The notes beneath the pieces are model-generated. The model saw only the letters and a program-made list of their open reading frames with translations, ran no database searches and was not told where the DNA came from. Positions 56,701-63,449 of a DNA stretch of 64,000 nt are shown in pieces; the first letter of the stretch is position 1; every line of letters starts with the position of its first letter. The position numbers and the translations under genes were made by a program. The stretch spans positions 9,510-73,509 of the forward strand of contig NZ_CAWNSW010000017.1 in the NCBI RefSeq assembly GCF_963877135.1, read 5' to 3'. The DNA comes from Stenomitos frigidus_A. Lineage in GTDB: Bacteria > Cyanobacteriota > Cyanobacteriia > Leptolyngbyales > Leptolyngbyaceae.

Positions 56701-56769
56701 CGATGAGAGTTGATTGAACGGTGCGATCGTGGCCAGAAATGCTTCCGTTGTATTGGTGGTATAAGTCAT
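53722..56769 (-). CDS. Four-part ABC exporter: cNMP-binding, C39-like, membrane and ATPase domains
   Basis: A 1015-residue HlyB/PCAT-type transporter. Residues about 10-140 are a Crp-like cyclic-nucleotide-binding fold (GQPIVLREKLPAQIAILYEG). Residues about 280-420 are a C39-peptidase-like domain. There the position of the catalytic Cys appears to be Thr (ELETTLACFQML), so it should bind but not cleave cargo, as in HlyB. The membrane domain spans about 430-720, and the ATPase (about 770-1010) has GLSGSGKST, GVVPQDTLLF, LSGGQ, LLILDEATSALD and FFITHRLST. Such transporters move unfolded RTX proteins from cytoplasm to outside. HlyD follows, and parvulin and cytochrome b561 genes precede it on the same strand. 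Confidence 0.93.
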   Translation of the reverse strand: MTYTTNTTEAFLATIAPFNQLSSIALARLAKTTQLLRYRMGQPIVLREKLPAQIAILYEGQARLLGYEPGKQLPVTLQRLEAGAVIGWVGLVRGAACETAIASTEAICLTLAAVEFLTLMAQEEAFADHFHDQPALIEVFDLVGAELQHRADSELILKAAGVSDLKEFAFTLQSQAIVHNLRRHLERSRYTLPPDHTWIVSGGETSAAVPIGSQFDPNKLDKARPPAGTIRLLGIPAIALSPSVLLVRERPLETMPITEILYAPDQPLEDDRTTTRTKRQYPYVRARGELETTLACFQMLANHLGLPFRRDVVRKILANQKQRTGSFSLSLGGAIAEMMGLNAQLVSVPLKAISRLQTPALIRYYDSFAVLYEASENAIVLGVPESGIVRRKPNDLITEVVTVDHGDHAASLQTSTAIDVLLLQSTPDTPQQKFGLTWFLPFLSNYRQVLIEVLLASLFVQLFGLANPLMTQVIIDKVVMQNSPDTLPILGIFLIVIAIFEAILSSLRTYLLVDTTNRIDLALSAEIINHLLRLPLRYFERRPVGELSTRMHELENIRQFLTTTALTSVMDAIFSIIYIGVMFLYSWQLTLVALATLPIFALLTTLISPLVRRQLRAQADRNAEAQSYLVEVLAGIQTVKAQNLELRSRWQWQDRYARYVSAGFKTVLTSTAASSTSNFLNQLSSLMVLWVGASLLLQGKLTLGQLIAFRIIAGYVTSPLLRLTQLWQNFQQTALALERLGDIVDTPVEGDATDVSSDRHQRHNIPLPTIQGTVTYENVSFRFHPSGSLQLNNVSVTFPAGAFVGIAGLSGSGKSTMMKLLPRLYPLESGRILIDGYDISKVDLYSLRQQIGVVPQDTLLFEGTVQENIALNHPDATSEEIIAAAKVAVAHDFIMNLPNGYNTRVGERGAALSGGQRQRIAIARTVLQNPHLLILDEATSALDYDAERHVCLNLIEAFNDRTVFFITHRLSTIRHADVIVMMDQGSVVEQGTHEELMALEGRYYCLYRQQEALSS

Positions 56770-56865
56770 AGGGCTGCTGGCTGTTAGCTATTGGATGTTG
56801 GCGATTGATTAGAGAGAAGGGAGAAATTGAGAATATTTGCCTGTAGTTCTGGCTGTTTAACTAAC

Positions 56866-56893
56866 AACTAATAACTAATAACTAATAACTAAT
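56866..56893. repeat. STRR (AACTAAT) x4 over the parvulin stop codon
   Basis: Four perfect AACTAAT heptamers with degenerate copies at both sides. The TAG stop of the parvulin gene (56889-56891) lies in the last copy. Confidence 0.9.
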
Positions 56894-57698
56894 GACTAAC
56901 AGCTATCCCACTCAACCACTCCTCAAACAATTCATTCAGTAACCGCTGTTGAGTGGGTTCATCTAGCTGGGCAGGTAGCAACATTTCCAGTTGCACAATT
57001 ACAATCCACTCTTCGATGCGAACAGGGGTTAAAAGCTGACCGGGTTGGCTAGTGACCAGTCGTTGAGCCAATGTGGGATGCAACGTGCCTAATGCCACTG
57101 GACCAAGTAAGCCTCCCGTTTGGGCTTCGACTCCCTGGGAATACTGCTTTGCAACGTCTGCAAACGACTGCTCCCCTGCCTGGATGCGAAAGAAAAGTTC
57201 CTGGGCAACCTGCCACTCGTGAGTGCGAATCAGAGAGTAAATGACCCGATCGAGTTGGTCTTTGCGCTTCAGGAAGTAGGATTCCAGTTTGTGTCCCCAT
57301 TGAGCGTGCTTAAATTTCTCAATTCTGAGCGATCGCGTGATTAGCGCTTCCAGTTGTGTCGCGGTCATAGCCTGCCGCACTAGCCGAGTTTGCAACTCCT
57401 CTTCTGAGCGAATCTGGTTCTGCTGATAGAATTGCTGTCGAGTCTGGGCAACTTCTTCTGACGTATAGGAAATAGAGTCAATAGCAGCATCGATCGCCAT
57501 TTCGCGACGCAGTTTTGACAGCATTTGATATCTTGCTAACAAAGACAGAATTTGCTCAGAAGACATTACTAAATCATCGATCGATTGAAGCGTAGAACTA
57601 TCTGTCTTCATCAAATGATTGACCACTACCCATCTCCTCAAAAACTGTTGCCAACCATCATTAAGTCCGTGCTTTACAGCTAACGAGCTATTAGCCAT
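56889..57698 (-). CDS. Parvulin-type peptidyl-prolyl isomerase
   Basis: A 269-residue PpiC/SurA-like protein. Residues about 60-130 form the helical chaperone part; the rotamase (about 145-245) has ELFFRIQAGEQSFADVAKQY and GGLLGPVALGTLHP. No signal peptide is apparent, so it may act in the cytoplasm at the exporter. Similar proteins accompany HlyD/PCAT genes in cyanobacteria. The ATG is the last of four tandem CCATCAG heptamers and lacks a ribosome-binding site, suggesting translational coupling to the cytochrome b561 gene, whose stop lies 14 bases before it. Confidence 0.85.
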   Translation of the reverse strand: MANSSLAVKHGLNDGWQQFLRRWVVVNHLMKTDSSTLQSIDDLVMSSEQILSLLARYQMLSKLRREMAIDAAIDSISYTSEEVAQTRQQFYQQNQIRSEEELQTRLVRQAMTATQLEALITRSLRIEKFKHAQWGHKLESYFLKRKDQLDRVIYSLIRTHEWQVAQELFFRIQAGEQSFADVAKQYSQGVEAQTGGLLGPVALGTLHPTLAQRLVTSQPGQLLTPVRIEEWIVIVQLEMLLPAQLDEPTQQRLLNELFEEWLSGIAVSH

Positions 57699-57722
57699 CA
57701 GCCATCAGCCATCAGCCATCAG
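57695..57722. repeat. STRR (CCATCAG) x4 between cytochrome b561 and parvulin genes
   Basis: Four perfect CCATCAG units. On the coding strand each is CTGATGG, containing both TGA and ATG. The TGA stop of the upstream gene lies in this array and the parvulin ATG is its last copy; the two are exactly two heptamers apart. Confidence 0.95.
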
Positions 57723-58317
57723 CCTTAGCAAGAATTTTTGCTAAGAAGAAGCCCTTGCTCATACTTCTCCGCACAGTTTTCCAGTGCGCCAGAATATGTA
57801 AAACGATAAACGCCAGGAAGATGTAGGACGACCAGAAGTGAGAGCTTCTCGCAATCGCCGTCCAATACGCATTGAACGCAAAAACGGGTGGTACATGGAT
57901 GCCAAAAAGAGTGGTATTCAAGCCGACAAAATTGCGGAGTAAGAAGCCACTGACAGGAGCCACCAGCATAAAGAAATACAAGCTGCTGTGCAGCATCGTT
58001 GTTTGCAACCAGTTGACGTTGACTTGAGGCGATCGCTTCAAATACTTTTGTCCAACTAACCTTAATAACAAAACAATCCTGGCAATGAGCAGCAGCAGAG
58101 ATAGCATTCCCAGCGATTGGTGAAGGTAGGGCATTAACCATGCTGAGAGCAGAGGCAGGCGATGAACGACAAAAATACCCGTGATATAAAGCGAGAAAAT
58201 GAACGCTGCCATGATCCAGTGCAAACCCATTAAATGCTTGAATGCTGAGTTTTGATGCTTTGGCTTTTCTGTAGCTGCTCTCTCTGTAACTTTCTCTGTA
58301 GCTGTTGTCAGATTCAC
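57712..58317 (-). CDS. Cytochrome b561-like membrane protein
   Basis: A 201-residue protein with four membrane helices. Histidines suitable for b-type haem are in GLHWIMA (helix 1), MPYLHQSLG (helix 2), TMLHSSLYF (helix 3) and VLHILAHW (helix 4), the bacterial cytochrome b561 arrangement. It passes electrons in the inner membrane, for example from quinol. Its C-terminus (…LAKADG) and stop are encoded by a heptamer repeat shared with the parvulin start. Its role in a secretion operon is not known; supplying redox for the cargo is an inference. Confidence 0.87.
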   Translation of the reverse strand: MNLTTATEKVTERAATEKPKHQNSAFKHLMGLHWIMAAFIFSLYITGIFVVHRLPLLSAWLMPYLHQSLGMLSLLLLIARIVLLLRLVGQKYLKRSPQVNVNWLQTTMLHSSLYFFMLVAPVSGFLLRNFVGLNTTLFGIHVPPVFAFNAYWTAIARSSHFWSSYIFLAFIVLHILAHWKTVRRSMSKGFFLAKILAKADG

Positions 58318-58460
58318 GAGGCTTATTTCCTCAAAGGGTTGCCTCTTACCTTTGTGGAAAGTCTTTAAAAATTTGTGAAACAGGGAAATTTTTGGATGCT
58401 TACACGCGCAAGCTATGGTTTAGGTCTTTAGCTTGATCCATTCATAGATTTTTAATATCT

Positions 58461-58679
58461 GTGATAGAAGTTGAAGAGATGATCAGTCGATGGAGCATTC
58501 AGGGGATGTCTAGATTAATCGGTATCGTGATTCCGTTCGGTGTCTTCGTAAATCTGGCAACGGGGCTGATGGTGCTTGTAAATTTCTCAACAGGTTCTTC
58601 GATCGCCCACTCATTCATTCCTCAAACGTCTGCTCAAAGTCACCCAATAGAACGGCATAAAAACTGTAGAGATTTTTGA
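58461..58679 (+). CDS. Possible small membrane peptide
   Basis: A GTG-started frame of 72 codons with one hydrophobic segment (IGIVIPFGVFVNLATGLMVL). There is no good ribosome-binding site and no recognised family. It sits in the divergent promoter region of the secretion locus. It may be chance. Confidence 0.2.
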   Translation: MIEVEEMISRWSIQGMSRLIGIVIPFGVFVNLATGLMVLVNFSTGSSIAHSFIPQTSAQSHPIERHKNCRDF

Positions 58680-58782
58680 GTTTGCAGTTTCTAATGTGCT
58701 CCTTGTGTACTTCCCGCTTAACAAATCCATGCTAAAAGATTTAAGCAACTCAGTCAGCCAGAGACAGAATCAAACCAGATGT

Positions 58783-58816
58783 GCTAAGAGCCATTAGCTA
58801 ATAGCTCTTAGCTTTT
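58783..58816 (+). terminator. STRR-derived hairpin with T-run before the response regulator gene
   Basis: GCTAAGAG (58783-58790) and CTCTTAGC (58805-58812) pair with a loop of 14 bases, followed by TTTT. It is built of the same heptamer words as the other arrays in this locus and may terminate transcription entering from the left. Confidence 0.55.
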
Positions 58817-58915
58817 AAAGAGCTTTGGTTTGTTTAGATCACTCCACTCAACAGTTTTGAGCATCGAAAGGTTCGGTCATGTTGCTGCTTTGTAAAGTCT
58901 AAAAAGTTGAACATT

Positions 58916-59611
58916 ATGCCTGCAACCGTCACTGTATTGCTCGTTGAAGATGATGTCAGCTTACGTGAAACTGTACAGCTCTACATTGAACGAGAGGGTT
59001 TAGCGTGTTTAACCGCCAGCAATGGGGCAGAGGGGGTCGCGCAGGTGCAGTGTTTTCGTCCCGATCTGGTTGTGCTCGATCTAATCTTGCCAGATATTAG
59101 CGGCTTTCAAGTCTGTCAAGAAGTGCGGGCGTTAGGGTATTTTGTACCCATTTTGATGTTGACGGCGCGGGCAGAGGAGAGCGATCGCGTGCAAGGCTTG
59201 GTGCTTGGAGCAGATGATTATTTGACCAAACCCTTCAGTGCAAAAGAGTTGATTGCACGGGTCAAAGCCCTCATCCGACGAGCATACAGCCCAGGCTATC
59301 GCGAGGTCAGACAAACGCAGGGCATTGCGATCGACCCAAACCAACGTCATGCTTTTCTCAATGGGGAACCGCTGGATTTGCGCGGCAAAGAATTTGATTT
59401 ACTCGCGCGACTTGCTGACCGTCCGGGACGAGCGTATACTCGCGAACAACTGCTAGAGCATGTCTGGGGTCTCGATTTTGTGGGTGATACGCGCGTTGTT
59501 GACGTTTACATTCGCAAGCTGCGGGAGAAAATTGAGTTAGACTCCTCGCGCCCAGACTACATTCAAACCGTGTGGGGCGTTGGCTACCGCTTTCGAGGCA
59601 CTGAAGGATGA
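58916..59611 (+). CDS. OmpR/PhoB-family response regulator
   Basis: A 231-residue two-domain regulator. The receiver has VEDDVSLRE, the phospho-Asp in VVLDLILPDISGF, the Thr in MLTARAEESD and the Lys in YLTKPFS. The C-terminal winged helix (about 135-230) has LRGKEFDLLARLADRPGRA and RVVDVYIRKLREKIE. It binds DNA when phosphorylated by the kinase whose gene overlaps its last four bases. A TTG at 58907 would add three residues. It is divergent from the exporter operon, its most likely target. Confidence 0.93.
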   Translation: MPATVTVLLVEDDVSLRETVQLYIEREGLACLTASNGAEGVAQVQCFRPDLVVLDLILPDISGFQVCQEVRALGYFVPILMLTARAEESDRVQGLVLGADDYLTKPFSAKELIARVKALIRRAYSPGYREVRQTQGIAIDPNQRHAFLNGEPLDLRGKEFDLLARLADRPGRAYTREQLLEHVWGLDFVGDTRVVDVYIRKLREKIELDSSRPDYIQTVWGVGYRFRGTEG

Positions 59612-61053
59612 AATTAAGAAGTGTTTCTAGTCGGCTCACGCTCACGCTGTTGTTGGTCACACTGGGCAGTCTGTTTGGGTTCTCGTTAATTTTAGGGAAA
59701 GCGCTGGAGCAGTTTTTTGTCAAGGAAGCTGAGGTCACGCTGCGGCGACAGGCAGATGCCTTGGCGACACAAGTTCCCACCCACTGGGATAACGCACTCA
59801 CCATTCGTCAATTGACAGACTTGATGAGCGAGCAGGCACGATCGCAGGTCACAATTTTCAACACTGCTGCAACGACCCGGCTGACCAGTCAGGGGGTGAA
59901 TCGCGGTCATGCTGTAGTACTCCCCAATGAGCTGATTCGCAAAACTCTCGCAGGATCACCGCAAGCTGGACGCTTGTGGATTGCTACCGATCCTAAAAAT
60001 AGCTGGTGGCTCTACAGCACAGTGCCGCTGCGTCATCCAGAAACGGCTCAAATTGTCGGAGCCGTTTACCTCACCATGCCTCTCCGTCGTCCCAAGCGGT
60101 TCGCGGAAGAAGTCCAGGGCTTGGTGATGGGCATGGCGATCGCTGCCACAACGGTTGCCGCCGCGACTGGCTTTTTACTCTCCCGTACTTTAACCCGACC
60201 GCTAAGAGCCTTACACAGACAGGCTCAACGCCTCGAAGCTGGCGATTATGAGGCGCGGTCTGCCCTCAAAGGACACGATGAACTGGCGCAATTGAGCCAT
60301 CTGCTCGACCAGATGGCAGCCAAACTCATGGAAACCTTGTCTGCACTTCAGGCGCAGGAAACCGCCCGACGCGAGTTGGTTGCCAATGTCTCCCATGATT
60401 TACGCACTCCCTTAGCCGTTCTGCGGGTTGAATTAGAGGCAATCCTTGATGGCGTGGTGACTGGAGAAAAAGCGCAACTCTACTTACAACGAGCCTGCTA
60501 TGAGACAGATTACCTGACTCGACTTGTGGAGCAACTGTTGTTGTTAGCCAAAGCCGATGCAGGGCAGCTTCAAATCCATCCCCAAGTGGTTTCAGCTACC
60601 GCGATCGCCCAGGAATGCCTGTCTCGGATGCAACCCTCCGCGACTCAGGCAGGGTTAACGCTCGAACTCGCAGCGGCTTCTACCAAAGCAGCAGTTTGGG
60701 TTGACCCAGAATTAACCGGGCAAGTGGTGTTGAATTTACTGGACAACGCCATCAAGTATGCACCTGAAAGTGAAGTCGTTTGTCTGAAAGTGCTGCCACC
60801 TATGGAACGCGATCGGCAGCACTACATTCCCCTTCAGATCCAAGACCAGGGTAAAGGCATTGAAGCCAACGTGCTGCAACGCCTTACAGAGCGCTTTTAC
60901 CGAGGCGACAATGCTCGACCTCGAGGCGGCATGGGTTTAGGCTTGGCGATCGCCCAACACGTCTGTCACCTTCAAGGCGGCATGATGCATATCAAGAGCC
61001 AGGTAGGGCAAGGAACGGTTGTCACACTCCTATTACCTGTTGCTGCCGGATAA
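59608..61053 (+). CDS. Membrane sensor histidine kinase
   Basis: A 481-residue sensor. Membrane helices near 12-32 and 170-192 enclose a 135-residue periplasmic domain with no family I recognise. A HAMP (about 190-245), then H-box ANVSHDLRTPLAVLRVELEA, N-box LNLLDNAIKYAPE, G boxes DQGKGIE and GGMGLGLAIA follow. All catalytic residues are present. It overlaps the regulator gene by ATGA. The signal may be external; the flanking RTX and exporter genes suggest control of secretion. Confidence 0.93.
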   Translation: MKLRSVSSRLTLTLLLVTLGSLFGFSLILGKALEQFFVKEAEVTLRRQADALATQVPTHWDNALTIRQLTDLMSEQARSQVTIFNTAATTRLTSQGVNRGHAVVLPNELIRKTLAGSPQAGRLWIATDPKNSWWLYSTVPLRHPETAQIVGAVYLTMPLRRPKRFAEEVQGLVMGMAIAATTVAAATGFLLSRTLTRPLRALHRQAQRLEAGDYEARSALKGHDELAQLSHLLDQMAAKLMETLSALQAQETARRELVANVSHDLRTPLAVLRVELEAILDGVVTGEKAQLYLQRACYETDYLTRLVEQLLLLAKADAGQLQIHPQVVSATAIAQECLSRMQPSATQAGLTLELAAASTKAAVWVDPELTGQVVLNLLDNAIKYAPESEVVCLKVLPPMERDRQHYIPLQIQDQGKGIEANVLQRLTERFYRGDNARPRGGMGLGLAIAQHVCHLQGGMMHIKSQVGQGTVVTLLLPVAAG

Positions 61054-61069
61054 TCCAAAAATAGCTAAC

Positions 61070-61101
61070 AGCCAATAGCTATTAGCCGTTAGCTATTGGC
61101 T
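61070..61101. terminator. STRR-derived bidirectional hairpin between convergent genes
   Basis: AGCCAATAGCT (61070-61080) and AGCTATTGGCT (61091-61101) form a perfect 11-bp stem with a ten-base loop. It lies 17 bases after the kinase stop and overlaps the end of the convergent secreted-protein gene. Confidence 0.7.
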
Positions 61102-61646
61102 TGTTCACGTGACCGTTTTGCGATCGGCATAAAATCGTAGGTGGCATAAAACTCAGTTCGATACGCTTTCCAGGCGGTTCGTTCAAGTGCCCTATTTACA
61201 GCGCGTAAGCGATCGGGCGGTACTGCTAAGGTCACAACTTGCCCAATGCCCATGACGACATACCAGGAAACGACATTGACGCCTTCAGGCGGAAACGCTT
61301 TCCAGTAGCCAGATTGCTTGAGTTCTGCAAGAATTTGGTCTAACGTTTTGGATTGATCGTGTTTCAGAAAAACCGTGAGTAAAATTGCACCATCAGGAAC
61401 GCCTGTTTCGGGGTTGATATTGATGCTTGATGGGCTTTTAGTTGGAGCTTGAGCCACGATCACGTTAGTAGCATTTGCCAAAGAAAGCGTCTGATTCTGC
61501 TTCATCCGATCCGCTACTTGAACCGTTGTGATGGGTAATGCCATTCGATTCGTATCGTGGGCGATCGCCACACTAATGAAGGCAACGGAAACCACAATGA
61601 AAATGGTTAAAAGCAAAAAAAGACGTTGAATGGGTTTAGTGGTCAT
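61089..61646 (-). CDS. Secreted protein of unknown function next to the RTX gene
   Basis: A 185-residue product. Residues 1-30 are a signal peptide (IQRLFLLLTIFIVVSVAFIS). The mature domain begins after about residue 80 and reads PDGAILLTVFLKHDQSKTLD, then SGYWKAFPPEGVNVVSWYVV, and a basic C-terminus. I recall similar domains in other bacteria but no name or activity. It follows the RTX gene on the same strand after a strong palindrome, so it may be cotranscribed with it at lower level. It ends in the hairpin shared with the convergent kinase gene. Confidence 0.7.
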   Translation of the reverse strand: MTTKPIQRLFLLLTIFIVVSVAFISVAIAHDTNRMALPITTVQVADRMKQNQTLSLANATNVIVAQAPTKSPSSININPETGVPDGAILLTVFLKHDQSKTLDQILAELKQSGYWKAFPPEGVNVVSWYVVMGIGQVVTLAVPPDRLRAVNRALERTAWKAYRTEFYATYDFMPIAKRSREQANS

Positions 61647-61680
61647 TAAGCAACATCCACTCGTAGTAAACTTTATAGGT

Positions 61681-61715
61681 TAGATCTCCGGCTTCTTTAA
61701 GAAGCCGGAGATCTA
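61681..61715. repeat. 35-bp near-perfect palindrome between RTX and secreted-protein genes
   Basis: TAGATCTCCGGCTTCTT (61681-61697) and its complement AAGAAGCCGGAGATCTA (61699-61715) meet almost without loop. A degenerate third arm (AGAAGTCCGGGATCTA) follows to 61733. It starts 22 bases past the RTX stop (reverse strand) and would act as an attenuator or mRNA 3' stabiliser. Palindromes of this GATCTCCGGCTTCTT type are dispersed in cyanobacteria. Confidence 0.85.
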
Positions 61716-61736
61716 AAGAAGTCCGGGATCTAAAGG

Positions 61737-62582
61737 TTAAACCAAACTGAAATCTTTAGCCGTGAAATTGTTCAAGTTTGCAATACCAGCGTCCCCAGCT
61801 TGATTAATCAGGTTTGCCAAAATACTGATGTCGCCACCATTCGCAAGATCTTGAGAATAAACCAGGCGGCTAATGCCTAGCGTTGTGTTGAAGTAGATGA
61901 ATGCGCCTTCTTTAGCTGTAATGGCAGGGTTATCTGCGATCGCCTTTGCCGCCGTTGGCGCATTCACAAATGGATCAAGTTGCACAATAAAATTGGCATC
62001 GGCGGCAATTTGGGCAGTGACTCCCTTCTGGAAAGTAAAGTTAGTGATGCCCAGATCGGCACCATTAAGGGCAAACTGATCACGACCAATTTCATAATCG
62101 GTAATGTTATCAGCTTGATTCACAAAGCGAATACCAGTTGCTGCATTAAGTATTGGAGCGGCACCTGCAAAAACATCACCAGCAAAGCCAAACGTATCGG
62201 CACCATTACCGCCAGTCAGGGTATCTACGCCTGTTCCGCCAACCAGTACATCTCTACCATTACCTCCTAAGAGTGTATCAGCGCCTGAGCCTCCGTCTAG
62301 AAAATCGCTGCCCTGACCACCCTCTAGTTGATCATTGCCTTCCTCGCCAAACAGAAAATCGCTGCCTTGATCACCAAACAATTGATCATTGTTTTGACCA
62401 CCAAGAAGTATATCCGTTCCTTTACCACCAAACAGTTGATCGTCCCCTGCCAAGCCTAAGATGACATCATTTCCTGTCTTACCGTTCAGCATATTGTTGT
62501 CAGCATCACCGACTAGAATTTCGTCCAAAAGGCTCTTGGACTGATGGGTATGACTGACATGAACTTGTCCTAGCTTTGCCAT
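61737..62582 (-). CDS. RTX (haemolysin-type) calcium-binding repeat protein, likely type I secretion cargo
   Basis: A 281-residue protein without signal peptide. After a 40-residue leader, residues about 28-135 contain about eleven RTX nonapeptides (GGxGxDxLx forms such as GGNGADTFGF and GGQGSDFLDGG) that fold as a beta-roll on Ca2+. The C-terminal 145 residues carry the ADNITDYEIGRDQFALNGAD type end found in cyanobacterial RTX proteins and end in FSLV, an uncleaved C-terminal secretion signal. It is likely moved by the exporter encoded at 52-57 kb. A strong AGGAG site precedes the ATG. No catalytic domain is visible, so it may be an S-layer-like, binding or matrix protein. Confidence 0.92.
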   Translation of the reverse strand: MAKLGQVHVSHTHQSKSLLDEILVGDADNNMLNGKTGNDVILGLAGDDQLFGGKGTDILLGGQNNDQLFGDQGSDFLFGEEGNDQLEGGQGSDFLDGGSGADTLLGGNGRDVLVGGTGVDTLTGGNGADTFGFAGDVFAGAAPILNAATGIRFVNQADNITDYEIGRDQFALNGADLGITNFTFQKGVTAQIAADANFIVQLDPFVNAPTAAKAIADNPAITAKEGAFIYFNTTLGISRLVYSQDLANGGDISILANLINQAGDAGIANLNNFTAKDFSLV

Positions 62583-63023
62583 TTTAGCTCCTACTATTTC
62601 TCAAGGTTGGATGTGGAATTTAGTTAGCTTTGCGAGCTAGAACAAGCTTGAGTGAAAGGCGTTAAAAATGTATGAAAAGGGCTTAGTTTGTCGAGTAGGG
62701 AGAACGCCTCCGATGCTTAGGCTTAGGTTGTCTTCTCTGTTATTCTCGCCTTTCTCTGGTTGGCATTGCTCGTGCCACCTAGGTTTCTGAACAATGGCTG
62801 CAAACCTACGCCGCCTTTATAGCAACGGAGAAAAAATGGTCGCTAAGGCTACAACTCCTGTAGAGTAAAGACTTCTAGTAATTGCCTTGATTGCGCACTT
62901 AAATGGTTGAACTGTCCCACTTTTGCTGCGAATGGGACAATGGGTGCTGCAAAACCCTGATTTTACCTTGCTGTAGCTTGCTTACTGTCGCCCTTCCAAT
63001 CACCGAAAACGGGACATTTGCCC
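62583..63023. other. Intergenic region upstream of the RTX gene (441 bp)
   Basis: It should hold the RTX promoter. A forward frame from 62903 overlaps a better gene on the other strand and is rejected. No repeat or RNA is recognised. Confidence 0.45.
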
Positions 63024-63302
63024 TTAGCGACAGAAAGATTGCGCCAGCCAGATCCGCACTTCCTGCTCAGACTCTAAAACGACAGAGTCTCCTGTAGCAG
63101 GATTGTAACCATTCCACCATAGATTGCCGGATCGATCGACACTTTGCCAAACTTTTAGTTCAGGCTTATATGTGACCACGTCCATCAGATCCTGCCACAT
63201 TTCTCGTAGCCACATTCCCAAGGTTAGCTGGGGTTGAACTGGATTGGGTTCTGATGTGGAAAACAGTTCCAATGCTTGATAAATCATCTGTTGCGTTTTC
63301 AT
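63024..63302 (-). CDS. Small conserved cyanobacterial protein
   Basis: A 92-residue soluble protein with an N-terminal helix (MKTQQMIYQALELF), a middle MWLREMWQDLMDVVTYKPE and a Trp-rich end (GNLWWNGYNPATGDSV, EVRIWLAQ). I recall short cyanobacterial proteins of this kind, function unknown. A GGAG site seven bases before the ATG supports the start. No partner genes are evident. Confidence 0.7.
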   Translation of the reverse strand: MKTQQMIYQALELFSTSEPNPVQPQLTLGMWLREMWQDLMDVVTYKPELKVWQSVDRSGNLWWNGYNPATGDSVVLESEQEVRIWLAQSFCR

Positions 63303-63449
63303 GATGAATCTCCATTAAAGAAAGTATTGCTGATGTTCTAATTAGTCACCAGGTTGAACTACAAGTTGAACTAGATTAAACATGAGACTTGTTGCTTAAT
63401 AAAAGGTCGTAGAAGTGGTGCACAGACTGTCTTTCCCTTCCCTCTGCCG

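Larger units (their letters stand above)
58318..58915. other. Divergent promoter region in the secretion locus (598 bp)
   Basis: It separates the cytochrome b561-parvulin-ABC-HlyD operon (reverse) from the two-component pair (forward). It contains a weak 72-codon frame (58461-58679) and a hairpin at 58783-58816. No other gene is seen. Binding sites of the response regulator would be expected here. Confidence 0.5.

Noticed and set aside
62903..63097. Forward frame antisense to the 92-residue protein
   Set aside because: It overlaps the better supported reverse gene and has no recognised features.
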